Positions 49,366 through 57,421 of a DNA stretch of 64,000 bases are shown one piece after another. Where the stretch lies: NCBI GenBank assembly GCA_018223365.1, contig JAGTTP010000001.1, forward strand, positions 806,001 to 870,000. Reading direction: 5' to 3'. The DNA comes from Clostridiaceae bacterium Marseille-Q4145 (GTDB lineage Bacteria > Bacillota > Clostridia > Lachnospirales > Lachnospiraceae). Numbering within the stretch: the stretch's first letter is position 1; every line of letters starts with the position of its first letter. The notes below the pieces were generated by a model. It ran no database searches, was not told where the DNA came from, and worked only from the letters and a program-made list of their open reading frames with translations. A program made the position numbers and the translations under genes.

Positions 49366-50286
49366 ATGGATAAAAAATGTCATCACTTAATTATAGATAA
49401 AGAGTTTAAAGCTTTATCTCCTCTATATTCCAAAGACATCCTCTCAAAAGCAGAAACTGACATCTTGCTTTCAGGTTCCCTTTCTTCCCCTATTAAAGTC
49501 TGGGGAAACACAATTCTTACAGATTTTTTGTCTTATCAGATCTGTCATAAATTAAATATTCCATTTGAAATTGAAAGAATTACCTTCTATTCCAGGAATG
49601 ATGCACTTCTTTATTCCTGCAGAACCTTCATAGAAACAGAGAATCTGCCGGAACCACACAACCGTTATCTGATTGGGAAAGCTTACTTTTATATGTGTGC
49701 CCTTATGACAGATGTCTATCATGGCAGACGACAAAATCCTTTTTCTAAAGAGCATACACAGATTTTAGAAAATAAATATGCCAGAAATAAAACTGCCTTT
49801 ATTGCAGCCTCACTTTTTCATGTATCGCCTACTACCGTTACAAAATATGCCAGTTTTGCTAATGCAATAGATGAAATCAAAAAAAAGAATATGATTGTCA
49901 GCAATGCCATTCTCGAACAATCTTTTAGAATTTCTATGGAAAACACAATTGCTTTAGCGAAGCTGCCTACCGCAAGAATTGCCTGGGCTTACAAAGAAGG
50001 TATCACCAAGCTTCCTGAAAATTTTTTTGAAGCTCACCTACAGCTTCCTCCAAAGGCAGATCCGCAAATCAAACAAATGCCAGCATATGACAAAGATGCA
50101 GAGCTTTCCAGTCTCACTCTGACAATAAATGCCTGGAATACCTCCATGGAAAGATTTCTGCGCATCTCCAAACTGTCTTTAGCCTCAGATGAAGCGAAAG
50201 AGAAACTAAATCAGGCCCTGATAAAGTTAAGTAACATGGCAACACTTATTCAGTTTAAAATAAAGGAGTCCGACAATGAATCATGA
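49366..50286 (+). CDS. ParB/Spo0J-like protein of the element
   Basis: Start at ATG 49366 with AAAGGAGTCC. The 306-residue protein opens MDKKCHHLIIDKEFKALSP and has SSPIKVWGNTILTDFLSYQICHKLNIPFEIERI (ParB-N-like), then a helical region with an HTH-like AASLFHVSPTTVTKYASFANAID. It overlaps the next gene by 11 bases. Probably a plasmid-type partition or regulatory protein; it is encoded opposite to the conjugation operon. Confidence 0.6.
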   Translation: MDKKCHHLIIDKEFKALSPLYSKDILSKAETDILLSGSLSSPIKVWGNTILTDFLSYQICHKLNIPFEIERITFYSRNDALLYSCRTFIETENLPEPHNRYLIGKAYFYMCALMTDVYHGRRQNPFSKEHTQILENKYARNKTAFIAASLFHVSPTTVTKYASFANAIDEIKKKNMIVSNAILEQSFRISMENTIALAKLPTARIAWAYKEGITKLPENFFEAHLQLPPKADPQIKQMPAYDKDAELSSLTLTINAWNTSMERFLRISKLSLASDEAKEKLNQALIKLSNMATLIQFKIKESDNES

Positions 50287-51184
50287 AACAGAAATTGACT
50301 TAAACCAATTTGTACCAAAAGTCCAATTTGAGCTTATTCCGATCAAAAATCTGGTATCAAACCAAGATTATCAGAGAAATTTATCTATCAAACATGTTCA
50401 GAAAGTTGCTTCACATTTTGATTTGCAGCAAATCAATCCTGTAAAAGTCAGCCGCCGAAACGGAATCAATTATGTCTTTAATGGACAGCACACCATTGAA
50501 ATCATTGCTCTGGTGTCCGGCTCCAGAGAAACGCCTGTCTGGTGCATGGTCTATGATGATCTTGTTTACGAAGAGGAAGCAGATATCTTTGCAAACCAGC
50601 TTAAATACACGAAATCGTTATCCCCCTATGAAATCTTCATGGCGAACATAGAAGCTGGGAACGATATGCAGCTTACAATTAAAGCATTGGTAGAGTCCTA
50701 TGACCTTGTTCTCAGTGCAAAATCCGCCCCAGGAAATATCTGTGCAATCTCCACCGTTGAGGATATTTACTTAAAATGTGGATTTCATGTATTAGACCGG
50801 ACAATCCGCCTTATCGTTCAAACCTGGGAGGGCGAACAAAAATCATTCTCTGCAAATATGCTAAACGGTGTGGCAAGGCTTATAAAATGTTTTGGAGATT
50901 CCATAAAAGATACCATCTTTATGGAAAAGTTGGGAATCATCTCTATAAGAGAACTAAGCCGAACTGCAAAAGACAGACATGCTGGATCCCTTGGATATTC
51001 AGAAGCAATGCTTATCTTCTACAATAAAAAGAACACCGGTGGATTACAAATGGAGAAGTTATATGCAAAAAACAAAAAGCCAGCACCTTTAGATGACGAT
51101 ACAAACACCGCAAACCAAGAAGTCGTCAATCATTCCCAAATGTCTCTCTTTTCTGGCACATCAGATGAAACAGCGGAATTATAA
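50276..51184 (+). CDS. ParB-N/DUF6551-like protein of the element
   Basis: The 302-residue protein has a clear ParB-type N-terminal domain: IPIKNLVSNQDYQRNLSIKHVQKVASHFDLQQINPVKVSRRNGINYVFNGQHTIEIIAL (the NGQH box replaces GHKRR), matching DUF6551-like proteins of ICEs. The C-terminal half is helical. Paired with the preceding ParB-like gene; the two may form a maintenance or regulatory module. Confidence 0.7.
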   Translation: MNHETEIDLNQFVPKVQFELIPIKNLVSNQDYQRNLSIKHVQKVASHFDLQQINPVKVSRRNGINYVFNGQHTIEIIALVSGSRETPVWCMVYDDLVYEEEADIFANQLKYTKSLSPYEIFMANIEAGNDMQLTIKALVESYDLVLSAKSAPGNICAISTVEDIYLKCGFHVLDRTIRLIVQTWEGEQKSFSANMLNGVARLIKCFGDSIKDTIFMEKLGIISIRELSRTAKDRHAGSLGYSEAMLIFYNKKNTGGLQMEKLYAKNKKPAPLDDDTNTANQEVVNHSQMSLFSGTSDETAEL

Positions 51185-51210
51185 TTATAAGACTCTTTCT
51201 CAACAAAAAT

Positions 51211-51245
51211 TTATGAGCCAGGAGAACAAGTCTCTTGGCTCATAA
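51211..51245 (+). terminator. Terminator after the ParB-like pair
   Basis: ttatgagccaggaga / tctcttggctcataa arms (one bulge) 27 bases past the stop; T-content after the stem is modest. Confidence 0.65.
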
Positions 51246-51292
51246 TTCTTATACAGCGTCTGCCGGTGCTGCTTTCATCTTGATATTTGTCT

Positions 51293-51685
51293 TTAGAATT
51301 TCACTATTTCCGGTTCATGAGTAAATGACGAAAATGTTGCTGTAGCATTCTTAAAATAGAATACCTCTGTATTACCATCATCAGCAGAATACATCTTCTT
51401 TAAAGACGGGTATGCATCAAGCATGGACTGTCTCGCTTCCCTACGGTCATCTTCTACCAGCTCCCCTGCCACACGAAGCCACTCCCCATTCTTAAACGCG
51501 CAAATTTCTACCTTTGGATTTGCATGAATCTGCTTGGATACATCCTTTACCTTACCCGTCTGGATATAAAGTTTGTCCTCAAAAATATGCGCCGTTCCAA
51601 AAGGTCTTACTCTTGGCTGATCGCCTTCCATTGTTGCCAGATAATAAGTAGATGCCTCTTTTAAGAATTTTGCTACCCGTTCCAT
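51293..51685 (-). CDS. Pyridoxamine 5'-phosphate oxidase-like FMN-binding protein
   Basis: A 130-residue split-barrel protein (ERVAKFLKEASTYYLATMEGDQPRVRPFGTAHIFEDKLYIQTG, then KVEICAFKNGEWLRVAGELVEDD). Typical of Clostridia PNPOx-family flavin proteins, some linked to nitro-drug or stress responses (family knowledge). Likely accessory cargo of the element; substrate unknown. RBS GGAGG upstream. Confidence 0.82.
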   Translation of the reverse strand: MERVAKFLKEASTYYLATMEGDQPRVRPFGTAHIFEDKLYIQTGKVKDVSKQIHANPKVEICAFKNGEWLRVAGELVEDDRREARQSMLDAYPSLKKMYSADDGNTEVFYFKNATATFSSFTHEPEIVKF

Positions 51686-51810
51686 GTTTGAATCCTCCTG
51701 CCTATTTTCTCTCTGAAATCCCAGCTATACAAAACCGGATTCCTTATAAATATTATTTTAAGCCACATGTTTTGGATTTTCAACCAAACCTGCGCCTTTC
51801 TCTTCAAACC

Positions 51811-52098
51811 TTATTCTCTAATTTTCTCCAGTGTCCACATACCATTCTTTTTGTGGTAATAAAGAATGACTTCCTGTACACGATCCTGCAATGTTATTTC
51901 ACAACAGAATTTAACTATATCTACCGTTCTGTCATTAAACCATTTGATATGGTCAATTTTTAGCCGTAGCCCTTCATACCGGAAATATAAGGGAATTATC
52001 TTTCCAAAAGTATCAAAAGATGCGATTACAGGTACGAGTATAAGATTGGGATTATGTGCAAATGGATTACCAATTTCCACGCTTGCAGATAGAGCCAT
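51811..52098 (-). CDS. Hypothetical protein, 95 aa
   Basis: A beta-rich small protein (MALSASVEIGNPFAHNPNLILVPVIASF ... VQEVILYYHKKNGMWTLEKIRE). Not recognised. Preceded by AGAGGTGGC; GGTGG is 4-8 bases from the ATG. Confidence 0.55.
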   Translation of the reverse strand: MALSASVEIGNPFAHNPNLILVPVIASFDTFGKIIPLYFRYEGLRLKIDHIKWFNDRTVDIVKFCCEITLQDRVQEVILYYHKKNGMWTLEKIRE

Positions 52099-52587
52099 TC
52101 TGCCACCTCTTTTTCCACTAAAATATCTTTTTGTTTATTATACCAGTCCTTCATCTTTCTTTCAATATTTTATCGAACATTTGTTTGTTTTCAATTTAAA
52201 ACAAGCACGCAACTTCAGATGCCGGATATATGAATCCCCGAAACCTTTGTCATATGTCACAGCTCTACCACAATCTAATAGCGTAAAATAAATAAGCAAT
52301 AGTGCCAGCCAATGGAAGCCAAGTACTATTGCTTTTCTATTATGTAACGTATCAATAAATTTTATGATCCTTTTAAGAAACGGCACCTTATCTGATGGCG
52401 AATGCTGTTTTTCAACCCCTTCTCCGTACGTCCAAAACCGGGTCAGAGCTCAGTACCAAGTAGCAGTCCCTCTGGCGAAGAATGCCGTCCATATAGACTC
52501 CCTCTCCCACGTCCAAATCCGAAGCAAAGGCTACTGCTATTTATATTATATGTATCATCTCTCATTATCGTCAATGGAAACATATTC
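52099..52587. other. About 490 bases without a convincing gene
   Basis: It contains a hairpin (52294-52303 with 52325-52334, followed by tttt) that may end transcription rightwards, two near-identical 12-base segments (cgtccaaaaccg at about 52428 and cgtccaaatccg at about 52512), and a weak inverted repeat tagcagt/actgcta. A 74-codon minus-strand frame lacks signals. No function assigned. Confidence 0.4.
52294..52337 (+). terminator. Possible terminator hairpin
   Basis: Perfect 10-base arms aagcaatagt / actattgctt around a 21-base loop, followed by TT. The long loop makes this moderate. Confidence 0.5.
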
Positions 52588-52980
52588 TTATATATCTATT
52601 TTATAAGTCTTCCTGAAAATTTCCTTTTGTCGTTCTAACTCTGCTTTTTTCTTATCCTGACGCTCTTTCCTTTTGGCTATACCAGCCTTAATTTCTACCA
52701 GCATCTGTTCTTTCGATTTTGCATCTTCCGGAGGGTTCCATTCCATATCCTCCTCCATTTCCTCTTCTGGATCATCAGGCAAAAACGCAGCATAGTTACT
52801 GATAAATTCAATCCACAAATCTGTGTTAATGGGAGCAATTTTCTTAGAAATGCTATTAAATAGATCTTGTGTCATTGGCTGTCGCCCTTTGTATGCTTCA
52901 TGTTCAACTTCCGTCAAGCGTACAAATATTTCTATTCTACTAGCAATCTCTTCTGTAATTTCTATATCTTCCGGCTTCAT
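52588..52980 (-). CDS. Hypothetical acidic/charged protein, 130 aa
   Basis: Start MKPEDIEITEEIASRIEIF; acidic N-terminus, then a long K/E/R-rich helix (AKRKERQDKKKAELERQKEIF). No family. Shares the minus-strand unit with the XRE regulator upstream. Confidence 0.55.
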   Translation of the reverse strand: MKPEDIEITEEIASRIEIFVRLTEVEHEAYKGRQPMTQDLFNSISKKIAPINTDLWIEFISNYAAFLPDDPEEEMEEDMEWNPPEDAKSKEQMLVEIKAGIAKRKERQDKKKAELERQKEIFRKTYKIDI

Positions 52981-53007
52981 TTTTATCCCACTCCATAGCC
53001 AGAATCC

Positions 53008-53340
53008 TTATTTTTCATCGTTGACCTCTTGCATTGATCGAACAAGCCGAAGAATTATCTCCTTTTCTTTCGTATCAAGGCTATCCCACGCTTTTATAAT
53101 TTCCACAGGTATTCCTGATAATTCAGCATATCTGTCATCATCAAAGAACTGTGCCAGTGTAATCCCAAAAGCATTACAAATGCGCTCTAACGTTATTATT
53201 GTAGGAACATTTTTCTTAGAAATTATTTTTGAAATAGCAGTTGTCGGAATGCCACATTTTTGTGAAATCCGGTATCTACTCACTTCATATTTTTCAAACA
53301 ATTCTTCGAGTCTCTTGGGGATATAGTCTTCTATACTCAC
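53008..53340 (-). CDS. XRE-family HTH regulator
   Basis: A 110-residue regulator with a clear HTH_3 domain (LEELFEKYEVSRYRISQKCGIPTTAISKIISKKNVPTIITLERICNAFGITLAQFF) and a short C-terminal helix. Typical element repressor. Upstream DNA at 53.40-53.45 kb has GAGACTAT twice with TAGTC between, possible operators. Confidence 0.85.
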   Translation of the reverse strand: MSIEDYIPKRLEELFEKYEVSRYRISQKCGIPTTAISKIISKKNVPTIITLERICNAFGITLAQFFDDDRYAELSGIPVEIIKAWDSLDTKEKEIILRLVRSMQEVNDEK

Positions 53341-53629
53341 TGATTTTGCTCCTCTCCAGCATGATACAGATTTATCATATCCTGTGCCAGAGCAATTTAT
53401 TAGTCTGTTAGAAAGAGACTATTTTTAGTCATTTTCGAGAGACTATCAGATCAAAAAAATAAGAATTCCAATTTCCATTCTTTTTTCTATAATATCAAAA
53501 TTCTATGTAAAATACTACTTCAAAAAACACGTATACACGATTTATTTCACACATATACTGCTTTTTCTATACCAGTAACACTATCACTTACCCGCACCAT
53601 TAACTCTCCTCTGATAAATGCTATAATTG
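53341..53629. other. Right-end region of the element
   Basis: Holds the repeated GAGACTAT motif (around 53.41 and 53.45 kb), A/T-rich sequence and a 17-codon minus-strand frame behind AGAGGAGAG (starts MVRVSDSVTG, near 53.60 kb). Nothing else is supportable. Confidence 0.4.
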
Positions 53630-53764
53630 CTACACAAAACACATTCCATTATGGTGTCTCTGGTTTTCCACAATAATCAGAATCACTTCCACGACACCCA
53701 TTCCCCGCTGGTCTTCCCAGAAGTTTTTCAAAAACCACTTGATTTTCCATATCTTCTTTTCCAT
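53630..53764 (-). pseudogene. flp: 5' fragment of host Flp pilin gene
   Basis: From ATG 53764 (AGGAGG upstream) it encodes MEKKIWKIKWFLKNFWEDQR then GMGVVEVILIIV and, after the junction at 53668-53673, twelve element-encoded residues. The GMGVVEVILIIV core with a basic leader is the Flp pilin N-terminus, cleaved before G by the prepilin peptidase. The C-terminal half is at 30487-30587. Confidence 0.92.
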
Positions 53765-53777
53765 AGGTTCCTCCTGT

Positions 53778-54971
53778 TTATATTTGAAATGACACCACTG
53801 CCGGATACATGATCATGACCAGAATGGTCAGCAGCATCAGTATCATGGGCAATAACAGTTTGCTTTCACATTCTTCACCCATCTTTTTGGCCAGCGCCTT
53901 CCTGTTTTCAAAAGCCTCCCGTGACTCTTCTTCCAGAAGCTCTGACAGATTTTTCGTACCTCTCCGGAGATTCTGGCTCAGCAATGTCCCCAGCTTCAGA
54001 TAAGACGGCAGCCGGCATTTGGCCCCAAAGTGTTCATAGGCAGTGCTCTCTGGTACGCCATTTTGCATTTCATACAGCGCTGTACACATTTCTTCATAAG
54101 CTTTATTACAGGATTGCCTCCCTTCCTGTCGATAGCCTGCCACAATCCGCTCCCATGCTTTTCTGGTGCTGATTCCGGCACTCATATAAAGTCCCATACG
54201 GCTCACAATCTCCGGATAAGCCAGCTGCATCTGGCGCTCACGCTCTGCGAGTGTACGTTCTTCTTCCTGCTTTTCCCCCAATTTCATGGCACATACCGTC
54301 AGAATCGTAAGCGCTCCAAGCAAGAGCCAGGTAGTATCCTTTCCGGTATACCAAATCAACGGATTGCCATCCAGTTCTTCCGGAAGTACCAGTTCCCTAC
54401 TATTGTCCTTCTGCAATTCGGAAAGCTTCCACGAAAGTACACGAAGCTGATCTTCCTCCACACTTTCATCCGGTGGCTGAATAGTAATGGTTCGCTGCCA
54501 GTCCTCTGCCTCTCCCTGCAGCTCCAGCACCACCTGTATCTGAAGCTGCACCGGCTCTGTCAAACTTTCGTTTTTCACAGTTCCATCCACAGTCAGATAT
54601 TCCCAGGAACTTGCATACCACTGAAGGCTGATCCCCGTTTCCGGTTCTTCAGACGGCATGGATACGTTTCCTCCAATATGTTGAAGATCCGGATTCCTAT
54701 TTAAGAAAATTTCCTCCAGCCGGGCTTTTGCCTGGTTCATTTTTTTCTTTACCTGTTCCTCCGAAAGCTTTTGCTCCTGTAAAAGCAGTTCCATGGAATA
54801 TGTCTTTTCTCCGATCCGGACTTCCAGATTTGTTTCCTGACTGCCGGTTCCCTGTTCCGGGCGCAGCAACCGCTGAATCGGCTTGTGCCCGTACAAACTA
54901 TAGATCCAGAATCCTGCCGTTAAAAGAACTCCTGCCAGTACTGCCAGATATCGTTTTCTTTTCTGTGTCAT
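53778..54971 (-). CDS. TadC-like pilus platform protein of host locus
   Basis: A 397-residue protein with an N-terminal membrane helix, a long extracytoplasmic middle (~60-215) and a C-terminal T2SSF domain (ERERQMQLAYPEIVSRMGLYMSAGISTRKAWERIVAGY...LPMILMLLTILVMIMYPAVV). The large middle insertion is longer than typical TadC. It overlaps tadB by four bases and sits just upstream of flp. Confidence 0.85.
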   Translation of the reverse strand: MTQKRKRYLAVLAGVLLTAGFWIYSLYGHKPIQRLLRPEQGTGSQETNLEVRIGEKTYSMELLLQEQKLSEEQVKKKMNQAKARLEEIFLNRNPDLQHIGGNVSMPSEEPETGISLQWYASSWEYLTVDGTVKNESLTEPVQLQIQVVLELQGEAEDWQRTITIQPPDESVEEDQLRVLSWKLSELQKDNSRELVLPEELDGNPLIWYTGKDTTWLLLGALTILTVCAMKLGEKQEEERTLAERERQMQLAYPEIVSRMGLYMSAGISTRKAWERIVAGYRQEGRQSCNKAYEEMCTALYEMQNGVPESTAYEHFGAKCRLPSYLKLGTLLSQNLRRGTKNLSELLEEESREAFENRKALAKKMGEECESKLLLPMILMLLTILVMIMYPAVVSFQI

Positions 54972-55663
54972 ATGTCAAACTGCACCATCCTTCTTCCCAG
55001 AACGCAGGCCCCCAGATACACCAAAAGACAGCCTGTCATGACACAGATTCCTGCCAGGTTATGATAAAGATCTGCAATGAACTCCCCTGAACCCAGCCGG
55101 ATATACAAAAGCACCCCCGCCGGCATGACCATCATGATGCGCTGCTCATATATTTTTGCTGCCAGAAACGTATCTATTTCTCTTCGGGTATCCATAATCT
55201 CCGCCATCTGTGCCGATGTTTTTCGAATAATTCCATTGAGACTTCCACCGCTTCCCCTTGCCGTGCAGAACACTTCCACAAAACTTTTCACTTCCTCGTA
55301 GGGATGTTTTTCTGCCAGTTCTTCCAGAAGCTGTTCCGGCCGCTGGTTATTGCCCGCTTTCCGGATCATTTCCTCCAGTTCTGTCAACATGATTCCACCC
55401 TTTGGAAACATGAGTGCCAGCTCTCTTCTGGATTTTGCAAATGCATTTTCCACGGAATATCCTGCCGATAAAGACGATGCCAGCAAAAGAATCCATTCCC
55501 GGAACATTTTCAAAAATTGCTCTTTTTCTTTTTTCCTTCTGGCAGCCCTGCATTCCCTGTGCCAGATGATCAAAAGAGGACTTAGAAAAAATACTGCCAA
55601 AAATGTATCATAATACAGCCAGGAAATTCCCGTCAGCAGGAGCAGTCCGCAGCTCATATCCAT
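54968..55663 (-). CDS. TadB-like pilus platform protein of host locus
   Basis: ATG 55663 (MDMSCGLLLLTGISWL) is preferred; an upstream TTG at 55714 overlaps cpaF more. Membrane helices at both ends flank a T2SSF domain (FREWILLLASSLSAGYSVENAFAKSRRELALMF, then FVEVFCTARGSGGSLNGIIRKTSAQ). Inner-membrane platform with TadC. Confidence 0.88.
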   Translation of the reverse strand: MDMSCGLLLLTGISWLYYDTFLAVFFLSPLLIIWHRECRAARRKKEKEQFLKMFREWILLLASSLSAGYSVENAFAKSRRELALMFPKGGIMLTELEEMIRKAGNNQRPEQLLEELAEKHPYEEVKSFVEVFCTARGSGGSLNGIIRKTSAQMAEIMDTRREIDTFLAAKIYEQRIMMVMPAGVLLYIRLGSGEFIADLYHNLAGICVMTGCLLVYLGACVLGRRMVQFDI

Positions 55664-56040
55664 CAGAAATTCCTTTTTCTGTTTGCCACATACCGGCACG
55701 CTGAAATTTTTCAATCTGTTTCATCTCCCCTACCCTCTCCTGTATTCCACAGATTTTTCCATTTTTTTCCCCGGTTACCCGGAAGAGGAAAAGTGGATTT
55801 AGCTCCACCTGTTCCCCTTCCATCCCGGTCACTTCCGTGATTTCAAGAAGCCTGCGGCTTTTATCCCGTAGTCTTCCCAGATAAACGATCAGATCCACTC
55901 CGGATGCAATCTGCCTCCGGATGGCCTGTAAGGGCAATTCCATCCCCATCAAAACCATGGTTTCCAGACGGGTCACCGTATCTGCGGTGCTGTTGGCATG
56001 GCAGGTGCTAAGGCTTCCGTCGTGACCTGTGTTCAGTGCC
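55608..56040 (-). pseudogene. cpaF: 3' part of host cpaF/tadA pilus ATPase gene
   Basis: Reading leftwards from 56040 the frame gives ALNTGHDGSLSTCHANSTAD, then TVTRLETMVLMGMELPLQAI and the usual VDLIVYLGRLRDKSRRLLEITEV ending, the C-terminal third of a CpaF ATPase. Upstream of the A-L-N codons the reading is replaced by foreign sequence starting tttatatgg, so the gene is cut inside its Walker-B/nearby region. The 5' part is not in this window. Confidence 0.9.
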
Positions 56041-56184
56041 TTTATATGGACTCCCTATGTTCCCATCATGCAGAAATACAATATCTGTACTTAATATACA
56101 CTGTATATAACGTTGTTATCTTGCCATTCCACAGTTACAAAAAGAAAAGAGAGCCTTTCACAGCCCTCTATCATATCGACTATC

Positions 56185-56481
56185 TCATTCAATTGTCATA
56201 CTCAACAGTTTGGCAACCAATGTCTCTAAACTTTTTCCCAAAAATGGGACAAAGTCTGGTATTGCACCAAATGCCATCCCAATTATTATCATTCGACCAC
56301 ATTCTCTTGCAGATTCCAATGCAAATCCATAACTCAAAACACCTGTCAGAATAAATATAATTGATAAAAAGTAAAGCAAAATATTTCCCAATATCATCGG
56401 AATTTTTAATAACCAGCGAATCAATGTCATTACTGCAAGAATTAAATATAAAAACACTTTTATTATGTACTTAACCAACAT
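56185..56481 (-). CDS. CD1845-like small membrane protein
   Basis: A 98-residue protein with two long hydrophobic segments (KVFLYLILAVMTLIRWLLKIPMIL and NILLYFLSIIFILTGVLSYGFAL) and a conserved ARECGRMIIIGMAFGAIPDFVPFLG tail, as in CD1845-type proteins of Clostridia elements. Function unknown. Confidence 0.65.
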   Translation of the reverse strand: MLVKYIIKVFLYLILAVMTLIRWLLKIPMILGNILLYFLSIIFILTGVLSYGFALESARECGRMIIIGMAFGAIPDFVPFLGKSLETLVAKLLSMTIE

Positions 56482-56523
56482 TTTTAATCCCTCACTTTTT
56501 TATCTTTCCGGACAGCAAGATTC

Positions 56524-56601
56524 TTGCCATCCGGACTTCCATTTTTTTGCCATCCGGACTTCCATTTTTTTGCTATCCGGACTTCCACTTTTTTGCTATC
56601 C
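56524..56601. repeat. 23-base tandem repeat, three copies plus part
   Basis: Units of TTGCCATCCGGACTTCCATT plus TTT start at 56524, 56547, 56570 and 56593 (partial) with one-base changes (TTGCTA in the later copies). Lies between the CD1845-like and TnpV genes, with no gene of its own. Confidence 0.85.
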
Positions 56602-56612
56602 AATGCAGTTCA

Positions 56613-56993
56613 TTATCCTTTCGTGTATATCATTTCCGTCAAAATCATCTCTTCTGCATCATGGCAAATGGTATTCATCCTCCTTGTCCATTCCATGTTG
56701 TCCTGCCTTTTTAATTTCTCTGTAATTCCTTGTTTCTCCATCATCTGTTTTACTAATTGTTCTTCCCTATCCCTTGCTTCTGCATCAATCTGATTCAAAT
56801 GCTCGACAAGTTTTCCTTGTAACAACAATATTTGATATTTTGCCTTTCTGTGTTCCTGTAAATAGCTTTTACGAAGCATCCCATATTTCCCATAAGTTGG
56901 TTCGATATCTGTAAGTGCCAATTCCGGCAAATAATAATCACCACATAACATATAAGTAAGTCCATTTTTCTCATCATAAATTTCGTTCTGCAT
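56613..56993 (-). CDS. TnpV-family transposon-encoded protein
   Basis: A 126-residue protein with the TnpV signature: YGKYGMLRKSYLQEHRKAKYQILLLQGKLVEHLNQIDAEARDREEQLVKQMMEKQGITEKLKRQDNMEWTRRMNTI. Known from Tn4451-type and larger Clostridia elements; not required for excision in Tn4451 (family knowledge) and of unknown role. Confidence 0.88.
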   Translation of the reverse strand: MQNEIYDEKNGLTYMLCGDYYLPELALTDIEPTYGKYGMLRKSYLQEHRKAKYQILLLQGKLVEHLNQIDAEARDREEQLVKQMMEKQGITEKLKRQDNMEWTRRMNTICHDAEEMILTEMIYTKG

Positions 56994-57013
56994 AAAATAT
57001 TCTCCTTTTCTTC

Positions 57014-57421
57014 CTATAATTGGTCGTACATTTTCAACAGTGTTCCCTTTTTCATTTGACTATATTTCACCTGTAATTCTTCATATTTTTTCTGAAGACT
57101 TTCATATTCGTTTTTTGGAACACTATCGGATAATTTCTGTTCTAAACTCTTAATCCGTGCTTCCTGTGCTTTTGCAATAGCATCGCTTTTAGGATTTCGC
57201 AATATCATTCCCTGTTGTTTTTCCTTCAATTCCATCATGACCTGTTTCACATTCGGATTATTATAGAAAAAACCTCTGGAAAGTCCTGTTAGTTTTGTAA
57301 GTTCAGCAACTGAAATTTTTATATTTTTTCTATACATTGTTTCAATAGCTGTTATTGCTGTTTCCGTCATTTCCGCACTTTTTTCTTTTGCTAGTGCTAC
57401 CATTTTATCGTGTTTCTGCAT
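57014..57421 (-). CDS. TnpC-like (DUF6262) accessory protein
   Basis: A 135-residue basic protein with an N-terminal HTH-like part (NIKISVAELTKLTGLSRGFFYNNPNVKQVMMEL) and a C-terminal coiled coil (KNEYESLQKKYEELQVKY). It matches TnpC/DUF6262 of Tn554-type transposons, which assists the two recombinases TnpA and TnpB. Overlaps the downstream recombinase gene by 17 bases. Confidence 0.8.
   Translation of the reverse strand: MQKHDKMVALAKEKSAEMTETAITAIETMYRKNIKISVAELTKLTGLSRGFFYNNPNVKQVMMELKEKQQGMILRNPKSDAIAKAQEARIKSLEQKLSDSVPKNEYESLQKKYEELQVKYSQMKKGTLLKMYDQL

Larger units (their letters stand above)
30582..53673. mobile_element. 23-kb ICE-like element inserted in flp
   Basis: Both junctions carry CCACAA (30582-30587 and 53668-53673) and removal of the intervening DNA with one copy restores a continuous Flp pilin frame. 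Cargo is a type IV secretion/conjugation gene set, a Tad-like pilus set, regulators, ParB-like genes and an FMN-type oxidase-like gene. No recombinase, transposase or relaxase is visible. Deletion scars at 48.2 and 48.9 kb show it is not intact. How it inserted is unknown. Confidence 0.88.

Noticed and set aside
52162..52386. 74-codon minus-strand protein gene
   Set aside because: It has no ribosome site, odd composition and crosses a strong hairpin; no homology is recognised.
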